DNA of 64,000 nucleotides from Cliona cf. orientalis (taxonomy: Eukaryota > Porifera > Demospongiae > Clionaida > Clionaidae), in NCBI GenBank assembly GCA_963930775.1, contig OZ005690.1:2836225-2900224 (forward strand), read 5' to 3'. The position numbers and the translations under genes are program-made. Below, in pieces: positions 1-9,218 of the stretch. Positions within the stretch are counted from its first letter, which is position 1. Each line of letters begins with the position of its first letter. The notes under the pieces are model-generated. The model searched no databases. It was not told the DNA's origin and saw nothing but the letters and a program-made list of their open reading frames with translations.

Positions 1-1
1 G

Positions 2-412
2 AGTAGAGCAGTACACACACAGCATAGGCCAGGTGGTTCTGACAGAACTAAAGTATCGGCACCAGTAGAAATCAGCACTTTGAAAACATCGCCAACTCCA
101 GGAACCAATAGACTAATAGCAGATAGTAATATCATGATGGATCCTCACATAAAGAACAAACAAGAAACTAAGTGTCACGAGAAAGCTGCAAACCAAGAGT
201 CAAGTCCGCCTGCTATGTCTAGCCCTTCTACAAAAACAGATATACCTAGCTCGAGATCTCATCAAAAGCTTACATTACCAGAGGAGATTAAAGAGACAGA
301 GTACATATCTGCTCTACAGAGACAAAAAGCAAGGGTGTCCAGGATTCGTAGGTGCATTGTGGCAGCAACTGTAATACAAAGAGCTTGGAGGGACTATAAG
401 AAAAGAAATTAA
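2..412 (+). CDS. IQ-motif protein, last exon (5' partial)
   Basis: An open frame runs from the left window edge to a TAA at 410-412, so this is the 3' end of a gene lying mostly outside the window. The middle is polar and rich in Ser, Pro, Lys and Glu. The end reads ATVIQRAWRDYKKRN, a good IQ motif (IQxxxRxxxxxK), which in known proteins binds calmodulin. A decayed copy at 8610-8995 keeps an upstream coiled-coil stretch, so the full protein is probably coiled coil plus C-terminal IQ motif. I cannot name the family. Remnants of this exon recur beside other TRAF copies downstream, which shows that it was copied along with them. Confidence 0.7.
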   Translation, partial: SRAVHTQHRPGGSDRTKVSAPVEISTLKTSPTPGTNRLIADSNIMMDPHIKNKQETKCHEKAANQESSPPAMSSPSTKTDIPSSRSHQKLTLPEEIKETEYISALQRQKARVSRIRRCIVAATVIQRAWRDYKKRN

Positions 413-538
413 TTTCCAGGAGCTGGGCCTGTAACATAAAAATCAATGTCAATAATAATAATAATTATCATTATGATTGTGCACTTGTGTACAGAAAATA
501 ATAATAATGAAAGTATGATATATAATATTTTATGCTAG

Positions 539-1876
539 CTAAATTGAATTTAGTTTTATGTCAGAAACTTTGAAGATTAGCGAATCATTCTTGTAGTATT
601 TGGGATGAAGATCCTTATGTGCAATGAAAGTGTTTATGCCCCAACTCTCATTCTCCTCTTCACCAATAACTCGACAAGTGCATTCTTTTGGCGTTCTTTC
701 ATCATAGCCATGACCTACAATCCTGTGTTCGTCACCTTCTTGATCAAGTAACGTAATGTGCAGATAGCAATAAAAAGGCCACTTCAGCTGATGATCAAAT
801 TCACCACGCATTATTTCAGTGAAAACTGAGATGTGTGTTCCTTCACCTTTACCATCACCATTAATATCAACACTTAAGCGCATCTTATAACCTTGTAAAT
901 GAGTGTAGAAAGGCTGGCTTTCCCACGTATCTCCACTTTCTTTCTTAGAGGCATATTGATCCAATACGAGCTGCACAGGGGCTATCTGCACATGTGATTT
1001 CAGTTTCTGAACTTCATCTTTTAGCTGACGATTCTCCATTTCAAGATCCCGAACACGAGTTTCCAGTTTATCCATCAACTTTACAGCCTGTAGCGACATA
1101 TGAACTGACAAATTATCATTGATGTGAGCCGGTAAGTCTTTGCGTGGAAGCTTAGCTTCACAGCCGGCAAAGCTGAAGGAGCAGTCGATAACTTCTAGCG
1201 GGCAATCTTCAGTGAGATGCTTCGATAGATCCTTGAATTTAGTGGTCACACCACACTCATTGGAACAAAGCACCAAACGTGAAGGGCAAACGGGCTTATG
1301 ATTAGTTGTGACTTCTTCAAAAGTAGACTCGTAATCGTTGCAAATCTCACAGCAAAACGGCCGCTTGGGGCATTGCCGTATTTCGTGTTCCTCGATCAAC
1401 CAACGCTCAAACTTTTCATGACAGTGGGAACAATCTATTGGAACAAATTGACAGACATTGTCATCAGCATTGGAGGTGCTGAAAGGAGGGTCAAGGGAAA
1501 TGTGCTGAGTCAGCTTTCCCAGCTCACCCACCCATTCACAACCAGCTGTCTTGTACGAACAGTAGACTTGCAAAGAGTTCAGGGTACGATTTAGCCGACG
1601 ATCAGGAATAGCAGTGGTGAATGCTCCATTGCAAAGAGGACATGGCTTTCCTTCAGATATGATAGGCTGTATGCAAGTACGGCAAAAGCTTGAGCCACAG
1701 TCACAGTCGATGAGCTGTGGCTCTTTGAGAATAGACAGGCACACAGAGCATTCAGTTTGAAGGTGCTTAGGCGGCTCTTCGACAAAGACGCACTCGTGTC
1801 CTCCCTGGAGATGAGATCTCTTTTGGGTTGACTGGTTCTGGGAGACTTCAACGGATTCAGTACAGCCACCACTCAT
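539..1876 (-). CDS. TRAF-A: RING / TRAF zinc finger / MATH adaptor
   Basis: Intronless 445-residue TRAF-like protein. RING-type finger at about residues 43-82 (CSVC, CDCGSSFC, CPLC), several TRAF-type Cys/His zinc fingers to about residue 270, a coiled coil (DKLETRVRDLEMENRQLKDE) and a C-terminal MATH domain from about 300 (SQPFYTHLQGYKM, GEFDHQLKWPF). Known TRAFs trimerise through the coiled coil and bind receptor tails or adaptors through MATH, relaying signals to NF-kB and JNK. The frame stays open upstream to 2059, but the ATG at 1876 matches the start of its paralogs, and the extra residues are a poly-Pro translation of an inserted element. The RING lacks the usual His after CG, which is Ser here. 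Confidence 0.88.
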   Translation of the reverse strand: MSGGCTESVEVSQNQSTQKRSHLQGGHECVFVEEPPKHLQTECSVCLSILKEPQLIDCDCGSSFCRTCIQPIISEGKPCPLCNGAFTTAIPDRRLNRTLNSLQVYCSYKTAGCEWVGELGKLTQHISLDPPFSTSNADDNVCQFVPIDCSHCHEKFERWLIEEHEIRQCPKRPFCCEICNDYESTFEEVTTNHKPVCPSRLVLCSNECGVTTKFKDLSKHLTEDCPLEVIDCSFSFAGCEAKLPRKDLPAHINDNLSVHMSLQAVKLMDKLETRVRDLEMENRQLKDEVQKLKSHVQIAPVQLVLDQYASKKESGDTWESQPFYTHLQGYKMRLSVDINGDGKGEGTHISVFTEIMRGEFDHQLKWPFYCYLHITLLDQEGDEHRIVGHGYDERTPKECTCRVIGEEENESWGINTFIAHKDLHPKYYKNDSLIFKVSDIKLNSI

Positions 1877-1905
1877 GATCCAGAGGTCACGTCGAAGGTC
1901 GAATG

Positions 1906-1913
1906 TGACGTCA
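1906..1913. promoter_or_regulatory. CRE-like TGACGTCA upstream of TRAF-A
   Basis: A perfect CRE/ATF palindrome lies 30 bp upstream of the ATG, inside a block conserved at the same place in four TRAF paralogs. Known binders of this site are CREB/ATF-type bZIP factors. Its use here is inferred. Confidence 0.5.
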
Positions 1914-2006
1914 TGCACGCTGTTTTTCGACCCTTTACCAGAATCCGAATATAAATAAATTATGCGCATGCCTGCAAGCTTCACGAGAAAGCTGTAAAGA
2001 GTAAAA

Positions 2007-2289
2007 CAGGCCCGTAGGCAGGGGGGGGGGGGGGGGGGTGCAGGGGGGTGCATGTGCACCCCCCTTTTTTCAGCCTAATAATTGCATGTCATTTCACAGA
2101 AATTCTTAATTGCATGAGCAATAGACTGAGGCTGCATGCTATCCTCTCTATCAGCTCGATAAAACCACACTTAGTGCAGCTAATTAACATCACACCTCAA
2201 TCAATAAGCAGTTGTGACCAATAGCTACATGCATCACTAAACCCATACACATGTGCACCCCCCTTTTAAAAAGTCTGGCTACGGGCCTG
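2007..2289. mobile_element. 283-bp inverted-repeat element (CAGGCCCGTAG ends)
   Basis: Ends are CAGGCCCGTAGGCAG and CTGGCTACGGGCCTG, flanked by a direct GTAAAA repeat (2001-2006 and 2290-2295). It holds a long G run near 2021-2038 and two short inverted GTGCACCCCCCTTTT segments. It has no coding capacity, so it is a non-autonomous MITE-type element. It sits just upstream of TRAF-A and creates the false poly-Pro extension of that ORF. Confidence 0.75.
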
Positions 2290-2334
2290 GTAAAATCCAC
2301 CCGCTATGATTACATAGATCTATACACCTTTTAC

Positions 2335-2980
2335 AAAAACAAATATGCTCAGTTCGAGATCTCATCATATGCTTAGTTCGAGATCTCATCAAAAGCTTAC
2401 ATTACCAGAGGAGAGAAATTGAGCCTATAATATGTCCGCCTTGCAAAGACAAAAAGCCAGGCTGTCTACGATTTGTAGGTGCACTGTGGCAAATCTCAAA
2501 ATCCATGAGAAATATTTGAATTAAACGAAAATTTGAATTACAGAGATCCATATAAACCACTGTATTGAGACCCTGCAATACTTATTAGTGGAGGATTCAG
2601 CCACATATGAAGCTTTAGAATTGTTCTGAGAGTGATTTAGGTAATAGATACTTGTAGTTTCATATCTTAAGAAGGATTGTAGTGATCTCCATGTGATCTA
2701 CGTTCTGTATTTATACAAATATGTGTACTTTTGTATGCTAAAGCTGGCTGCAATTTTTCTAATTAAGCGAAAAGACCAATTCAAATTTATGTATTAGCTC
2801 TATGTAGGGAATCTGAAAGAATTTGAATTAGACAAAAATTCATCTTAAGCGGATTTGAATTAAGTAGACTACACTGATTAGCTAAAACAAGCTATTCTGT
2901 AGCACCCCCACAAGCAGTCATGGTCTAATCACCCACTAAGCAACTGTAATACAGAAAGTTTGGAGAAACTATAATAATAA
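2335..2980 (+). pseudogene. Decayed copy of the IQ-motif exon, split by a MITE
   Basis: 2350-2490 matches 250-370 of the left-edge exon (GAGATCTCATCAAAAGC, then the region encoding LQRQKAR), and 2943-2975 matches the IQ-motif codons (CAACTGTAATACAGAAAG). Between them lies the element at 2494-2876. Stops and indels make it non-coding. The part at 2380-2400 repeats the phrase AGTTCGAGATCTCATCA twice. Confidence 0.65.
2494..2876. mobile_element. MITE, 5'-truncated copy of the element at 44667-45062
   Basis: Colinear and closely similar to the 396-bp element at 44667-45062, including the right end AAGTAGACTACACTG. The first roughly 25 bases of the left terminal repeat are missing. It has no ORF. 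Confidence 0.7.
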
Positions 2981-3157
2981 TATTCATTTATTGATAATGA
3001 GATAGACCATAACCTAATTATTAATATAATAATTATATAGCTAAGTAAAGAGCGTGCAATACACTACATAATGTATGTTACAGAATAATGAAAGTAGCTA
3101 GCTAAATGCACACAAGTGGTTATTTATGCTAGCTATATTATTATGTTGAATTCAATT

Positions 3158-3414
3158 TTCAGAAACTTTGAAGATCAAAGAATCACTAATTTTGTACTTC
3201 GGATGAAGCCGGGTCCTTATGTGCACAAAGAATCACACTTGGGATGAAGGTCCTTATGTGCAATGAAAGTGTATGTGCGCACCCCAGCCCTCATTCTCCT
3301 CTTCACCAATAACTTGACCAGAATTCCTTTGTGGTGATTCTTCATTGTAGCTAATATCTACACTCCAGTGTTGGCCACCTTCTTGATCAAGCAATGTAGC
3401 TAATGTTCGATTGA
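3158..3414 (-). pseudogene. TRAF MATH 3'-end fragment
   Basis: The reverse strand matches the last 80 or so codons of TRAF-C (23810-24010), covering the end of MATH. It contains a partial internal duplication (GGTCCTTATGTGCA occurs twice near 3210 and 3249), a GCTA insertion near 3406 and several point changes, then homology stops. The 3' flank at 3040-3150 also matches the TRAF-C flank. It is the remains of a once complete neighbour. Confidence 0.75.
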
Positions 3415-3535
3415 TTCGTTGTGCTTATGACTCGCTTAGACCTCTACATCTCGAGATAAGGCGATATTTGTGCTAACGACAATAACTAGAGCTCATACCC
3501 CGCACGCACATTGCGCAATCTATAGGTCCACTTTT

Positions 3536-3720
3536 CAGGCACTGATCCAGAAAATTTGCATGGAAGGTGGCTGATGGGGTGGCTACTCATAGTAAACAAT
3601 ACTGGTGCAAAAGGGGTGGCTGGTTAATAATGGTGGACATCTCCCATACTATGATGCATAAGAGAACTGGTGAAGGGGGGTGGCTAGCCACCCCATCCAC
3701 CTCCCCTGGATCAGCCCCTG
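3536..3720. mobile_element. 185-bp MITE, CAGGCACTGATCCAG ends, 5-bp target duplication
   Basis: Termini CAGGCACTGATCCAG and CTGGATCAGCCCCTG, flanked by CTTTT on both sides (3531-3535 and 3721-3725). A second copy lies inverted at 15023-15223 with its own 5-bp duplication. The 69-codon ORF inside is a by-product of the GGTGGCTAGCCACC-rich interior. Confidence 0.75.
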
Positions 3721-4860
3721 CTTTTGTTGTTGCTTGGGTGTATCAAGGACCGTTAAAGACCCCATGGCATTATTGACGACCTTTACCATCCATAATTATT
3801 GCGCACGAACAGAAAGCACAAGGCCTGTATGCATAATGCATTGAGTGGGCACTGTCGATAGGCGTGGTTACGACGGCTAACAAAAAGGCACCATTTGTGA
3901 CGCTCGTGGACCATATCCCTCGATTCCAAGCACACTGAAGCCCGTTTTTCGCCAAATTCGACTGATTCATTGTGCTTACTAGTCGCTCAGGTGTCTAGAC
4001 CTCCAGATATGGTGATTTTTCTGCTAACAAAAACGACGACACGACCGATTACTTTATCCCCTTGCGCATGCGCGCGGGGTAAAAAGTAAGATAGACTTAC
4101 TGGGGATTGCTAGCTAGCTACATTTGCGGGCCCTGAAAAGCACTAGCACGAATAAAATAACTCTGCCTGACAGAACTATATCTATTTATTGATATTCTCT
4201 AATTAAATTAGATGGCTAAATTAATGTCAGACAGAATTATCTTCTTCGTGCTAGTGCTTTTTAATGTGAAGTCCTATGGAAGCAAATCAGAATGTTATTA
4301 AAAATATTATAGAGTTCACAATGACATTGTGCGGAAAACAGGGAATCGAGCTCATTATAATTATGTGCACTTTACAGAGCTCTAGTAGCTATTTCCTGTT
4401 TTGTATATAGCCAGCTTTAGTTTTGGGAAGAAGAATGCTATAGCTATTGACACTATGATGTTTGTTTTTACACATGCTGCACGCTAAGCCTTGTGTATCA
4501 TAAACAAACTGAACTTTCCCAATTGAGTTAAAGTATGCAGGCTTGTTTACTCATCATTGCATGCAAGACTCGGAACAAGATAACAACATGCATAACATAT
4601 AGTAATGAATTCATCTTGCATAGATAGTTTTAGGTAAGCATTATAATATAAGCCTATAATATAAGCCTATAATATTAATGAATACAATAATCTTATTCAT
4701 AAAATCACAGTGTCATAGTACTAGTGAGATGAGTATTTATAGCTGGTATCGCTTCATTATTGACAGTTAAATGGTCAGCTAGCTAACGGACCAAGCAAAA
4801 GGTAAGATCTTGACAAATTGCTATAATTAGCTATGTACATATAGATATATTATTATTATA
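3721..4860. other. Intergenic, diverged repeats and one fold-back element
   Basis: No gene seen. 3950-4050 is a diverged copy of 3405-3500 (ATTCGTTGTGCTTA and TAGACCTC blocks). 4136-4262 is a fold-back element. The rest is AT-rich with short ATAATATAAGCCT repeats at 4640-4676. Confidence 0.5.
4136..4262. mobile_element. 127-bp fold-back element
   Basis: AAAAGCACTAGCACGAA at the left is mirrored by TTCGTGCTAGTGCTTTT at the right, and the similarity continues inward (CTGACAGAA against TCAGACAG). It has no ORF. It is a small MITE or stem-loop element. Confidence 0.6.
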
Positions 4861-5504
4861 CTGTAAAAATTGATATTTTAATCCAGTTTGGGTTACCCCA
4901 GTTGCATGCACAAGTAACCAAGCAATTTAAGCCTCATGCTTCAACTATATCAGGGATACCTGAAACCTGCATGGGCAGTATTCAGTATAATTATTATACT
5001 GAATACAGGGTAACAACATTATATAGAAGTGCATATTACATGTCACTTAAAGTCTAAAGCTTCAACCAACCACCAAGCATTTGAAGCAGCCATGAAAACC
5101 TTGGAAACCACTTAGCCTCAGTCTGATGATTAATGGTGCCAGATCCAATTGCAGACTGCACTAAGCTTACGAATGCATTCCAAGGCCATCAGATGGTCAC
5201 GAATATTTATGGTGATATAGCCTAAAAAGGCTGAAGCCAAAAAATACCTCCTATAGTATATCATGATAATATTATTCTATAGGGTATGATAGCTAGACTC
5301 TACTTAGAAATCAATGAGAAGCCTCTATTTTTAATTGGTAATTACACAATCTTTCAGTGGCTAATTGAAGCCCTGGCCATGCATAAGCTGCTCAGGTTTC
5401 AGGTATCCCCAATATAGTTGAGGTTTAAATTGCTTGGTTACTTGTGCATGCAACTGCGATATCCCAATTTGAAACTGGTTAAAATAACACTTCAATTTTT
5501 ACAG
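4861..5504. mobile_element. 644-bp fold-back MITE with long inverted ends, copy 1
   Basis: CTGTAAAAATTGA at the left and TCAATTTTTACAG at the right, flanked by TA. The inverted arms extend about 120 bp (GCATGCACAAGTAACCAAGC against GCTTGGTTACTTGTGCATGC). The TA target and the ends fit the Tc1/mariner-like MITE style. A second copy lies at 26395-27047, in the same place upstream of the paralogous Death-TRAF gene, so it predates that duplication. Confidence 0.75.
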
Positions 5505-5589
5505 TATAGCCATATATTAATATTATCCATATTTAATTTGCAGCAGACTCACGTACTGGATACCAAAACACCTGTGCATAGTCAGAGAC

Positions 5590-7760
5590 ATGGCTGAATT
5601 TAGATCAGGTAAGTAATAGTTCAAATTATTGAAGTAGCTACATGCCTCAATAATAATAATTTTATTGTCATAATATTATAGGTCAATTAACAATAGACGA
5701 TTTCAAACTTGTTCACGACATACTCTATTCAGTAAGATCAAAATGGCAAAATATTGCACTTCAATTAGATATCTCTATAAATTGCATTGATGCCATCGAA
5801 AAGTCTAATAATAATGATGTTGATAAGTGTCTGAGAGCGATAATTTCAGTGTATCTAAGAACTACATCTCCTTCGTGGGAAGCTATAGCTGCTGCACTCA
5901 AAGCGGAATCAGTAGGGTATGAGGATGTTGCTTCGGCTGTTGAAAAAAATTATTTACAGAGTTCAAGTGAAGCTAGTCATGAGATACTCACACCTGACAG
6001 TGTCGTACAAATGCAGAATACACCACTACAAACCAGTGATTTTGGTTTTCAGTGCTTATGTGGAGAGTGCACATTAGATTCATACTTTAGAAAAGGTTGT
6101 CCACGTTCAGCTGACCATGGTAAATTAAATGCAGCTATATTGGACGTCAGTAGAATAGAAAGCCTTCAAAAAAGGCACAAGGAACATTTAGAATTTCAAT
6201 TATCAGTCGAGTCTAGAAAAATCATGGACTCATTTGGAAATCTGTGCCTGGATACGCTGAAATCACTTGAGAATCAGAATAAAAAAGCTAGTAGAGTAGC
6301 AGTGACGGTCATATTTTCACAAAAATTTCAGAGTAGACAAGATCATTTAACAAAAGTAGAATTGGAACTATTTGCTGCTAATGAAGTTCATGAAGTGTTT
6401 ACTCTACTTAAAATACACAACATAATATCATTCCTGGAATACAGACCTTTAGACCGCATCATTATGGATTTAGGAACAGAGGAAGATAAAGATAGACTTG
6501 AAAGTTATAAGCGACAGTTGCAACACTTTTGCAAGCGACGTGTATATGAGGCTCCATGCAGTGCATTAACATTGACTCAGAGGAGCAAGCATGAAAATTG
6601 TTCTGAATTTGTAGTGTTAATGGACAAAGAAATGGAAAGTACCATTACATTTCATGATATAAAATATGCTGAGATAGAGATAGCTAACATTCTTAAATTA
6701 GTTCCAGGCGCTCAGATTTATCTCCACAAAGTGTGTCCAGGAAGTGTGTTATTGCATTTTACAGTTCCACTTTCAGATGATCAGAGCATATTTCCGCTAA
6801 AATTGTTGCAAATAGCAATGTTGAAAAATAAAGGGTTTTCTGTAATAAGAGTTACTAATCATTTCACACAAGTGTCGATGATTCATAAAGACTACACGAG
6901 AAAGAAGATTATGTACCAGGATTTCGATTTCAAAGAGGCAGAGTGTTTTCGATGCTGCCGAATTTTGCAGGATCCACAATTTACATCATGCTGCGGAGTA
7001 AATTACTGCAAACAATGCATTGTCAATAATGATCAGTGTTGCTCTTGTGGAGAAAAATCCTTCTCGATCCTTTCTGCCCAACAGAAAGATGAAAGATATA
7101 TTAAGCATTCTACATACAAGGTGTATTCATGCACATTTAGGTTGCTCATGGGAGGGAGAGCTTTCAATGCTAGACAAACATATCAACGTAAAATCAATCA
7201 AGGAAGAATTGAAACCAAGTGGCTGTGAATTTCAACAGGATTGCTGTCCTTACCAGTGTGAGCTCATTCATCATCCAAGTCATAATACAGCAGATGTTTA
7301 CCGCCTGGATATCTCTCCTGACTCGGCCTACAGTGAAGACAACTTTGTACCACAAATAGACCCTGTAGCTACTTCCTGTCACACTGACAATGACAAATAT
7401 TTACCAATACAGAACTGAAGGCCCAGAAGAGACTTACTGGGTTTCACAACCATTTTATACCCATTATGGTGGATATAAACTTTGTACATATATATCACAC
7501 TCATGGAAGGTGTGTTTGATGGACAACTAAAGTGGCCATTCAATGCAAACATAAAAATACAGCTACTAAACCACAAACCCAAATGCAGACACTTAGAACG
7601 GTGGATAAAATACAAAAATGGAGAAAGAGTTACAGATGGTCCTATTGGTGCTGAAGGTATGGGCTGCGAAAAGCCCATAAAATTATATACATATTCATCA
7701 TCATTTGTAAGAGAGAGCACTCTTCGATTCCGAGTTTACAGTTCTCTTATATTAATATAG
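5590..7760 (+). pseudogene. Death-domain/RING/zf-TRAF/MATH gene, copy 1 (frameshifted)
   Basis: Paralog of the intact gene at 27133-29331. A short first exon (5590-5608, donor GTAAGT) encodes MAEFRS; exon 2 starts at 5682 after TATTATAG. The Death domain, the middle region and the RING are open to about 7065. A 4-bp insertion in CTCGATCC (copy 2 reads CTCC) then shifts the frame to a stop at 7228. A second 4-bp insertion near 7371 (GTAGCTACTT against GTACTT) and a deletion of about 36 bp near 7484 break the MATH domain. If expressed, it would yield a Death-plus-RING protein without MATH (about 545 residues), so a truncated product cannot be ruled out. The RING reads SCCGVNYC, without the usual His. 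Confidence 0.8.
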
Positions 7761-8609
7761 TTAATTTTTGCCAACATTACAGTCATATCTGTTATATAAT
7801 ATCACTCATCTTCTTATTTTGAGTTTGTAGATATTGCCTATTAATTATTATGATGAACATAATAATTATGTGTCTGATATCTGCACTGAAAATTGAAGGG
7901 AAGTTATACCTTCCAAAGTATCAACCACCAATACTGTAACACTGTTAAAATAAGGATAGCGCTATCGCAGTAGCTAATACCCATCAGGTTGTTAAGTAAT
8001 CACAAACTTACTATGAAGTAGCTATAGCTGTATACACAAAATAATAACAATACTGAAGAAGTGTAGTGTATGTGACAGTATGTACTTAGTCTATTATCTA
8101 TGATAATAATAATTATTATGGCTTAATCTTATAGCTATGCATAACACAACAATTTAACACATGGCTACACAGGCTTCTTTTCACACAGTTTTAAAACACT
8201 CTTTCAATTTGTGTCGATAATTCTCCAGCAACAGGTAGCTAGCCTTGTATCCAGGCCATCCTATGATTTTCAAAATTGCTAGTGCGCATTCCCATTGCAA
8301 TTGGCCCACTTAAATGGTACAGGGTCATTAATCGCTCTTTCCACCTTTCCACCGTTCCACGTTCCATTAAATTGATCAGCTGCAGGTAGCAACTGGGGAC
8401 TACTGGAAAATGCCAACTCCACAAGTGCAGTTTGAATTAATGAGATTCTCAAGCATGAAGTCCAACAATCAAAGGTAAAAATTAATACCTTCACACACTA
8501 ATAATCGATCAAAGGGCCAAGAACTATATTAATGGTCAGACAATTAGGGTGGAAGGACAATAGCAACGTACCGCTGTGAATTAATCAAGCCATTGAAATT
8601 ATAATAATA
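7761..8609. other. Intergenic, AT-rich, no gene seen
   Basis: 7761-7850 still resembles the 3' flank of the intact Death-TRAF copy. After that I see only short frames without domain signal and AT microsatellite-like tracts (AATAATAATTATTAT at 8104). Confidence 0.4.
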
Positions 8610-8995
8610 TAATATTATCATGAACAGATACAGCAGCAAATTGAAAGGTTGAGGATCTCTCAAATGAAAAAGCAGTTGGAGCTTAAGGAGGCCAGCACGA
8701 GAAGAAAGATCCTCGCCCTCAAGCAACATATACAGCTCCAAAGTGGAAATAAGCCACCTGCAATAGCACTCATAAAGGGAGCAAACAAGAAACTAAGCTT
8801 CATGAGAGAGCTATAATCAAGAGTTACGTATATACACCCGCTGTATCTAATTTACATTAGCAGAAGAGATTAACTAAAGGAGATTGAGTACGTCTGCCCT
8901 GCAGAGACAAAAGTCCAGGGTGTCCAGGATTCGTACGTGCATTGTGGCAGCAACTGTAATACAAAGACCTCAATTGGAGGGATTATAATAATATT
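8610..8995 (+). pseudogene. Decayed copy of the IQ-motif gene, coiled-coil and IQ parts
   Basis: 8625-8813 reads in frame as a heptad-rich coiled coil (IERLRISQMKKQLELKEA, then RRKILALKQHI) after a possible splice acceptor (ATCATGAACAG). It runs into sequence matching 150-190 of the left-edge exon and hits a stop at 8812-8814. 8880-8990 matches the end of that exon, including GGCAGCAACTGTAATACAAAG for the IQ motif, with frame damage. It shows what lies upstream of the IQ exon in the parent gene. Confidence 0.65.
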
Positions 8996-9218
8996 ATTGA
9001 TAAGAAAGGAGTTTTAAGCTACGCTATAAACAATGTCATAATAATACAATGAATCAGATTCAGAATACTATCAATGTCAAATATAAAAGCGATAATAATT
9101 ACTAAAGCAATGTTACACGCAATTAAAAGGCCTAGGGTGGGGGGCACAATCGTGGGGTAATACTTCATGTACATGCATAATAATATTATAGTGATTGTTT
9201 ATCCTATAGCTAAAGTGA

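Noticed and set aside
1877-2059. N-terminal extension of TRAF-A with a poly-Pro stretch
   Set aside because: It comes from the minus-strand reading of the MITE at 2007-2289 and promoter sequence. Paralogs start at the ATG equivalent to 1876.
3567-3776. Small plus-strand ORF of 69 codons
   Set aside because: Lies inside the MITE at 3536-3720 and its flank, with no counterpart in the second copy at 15023-15223.
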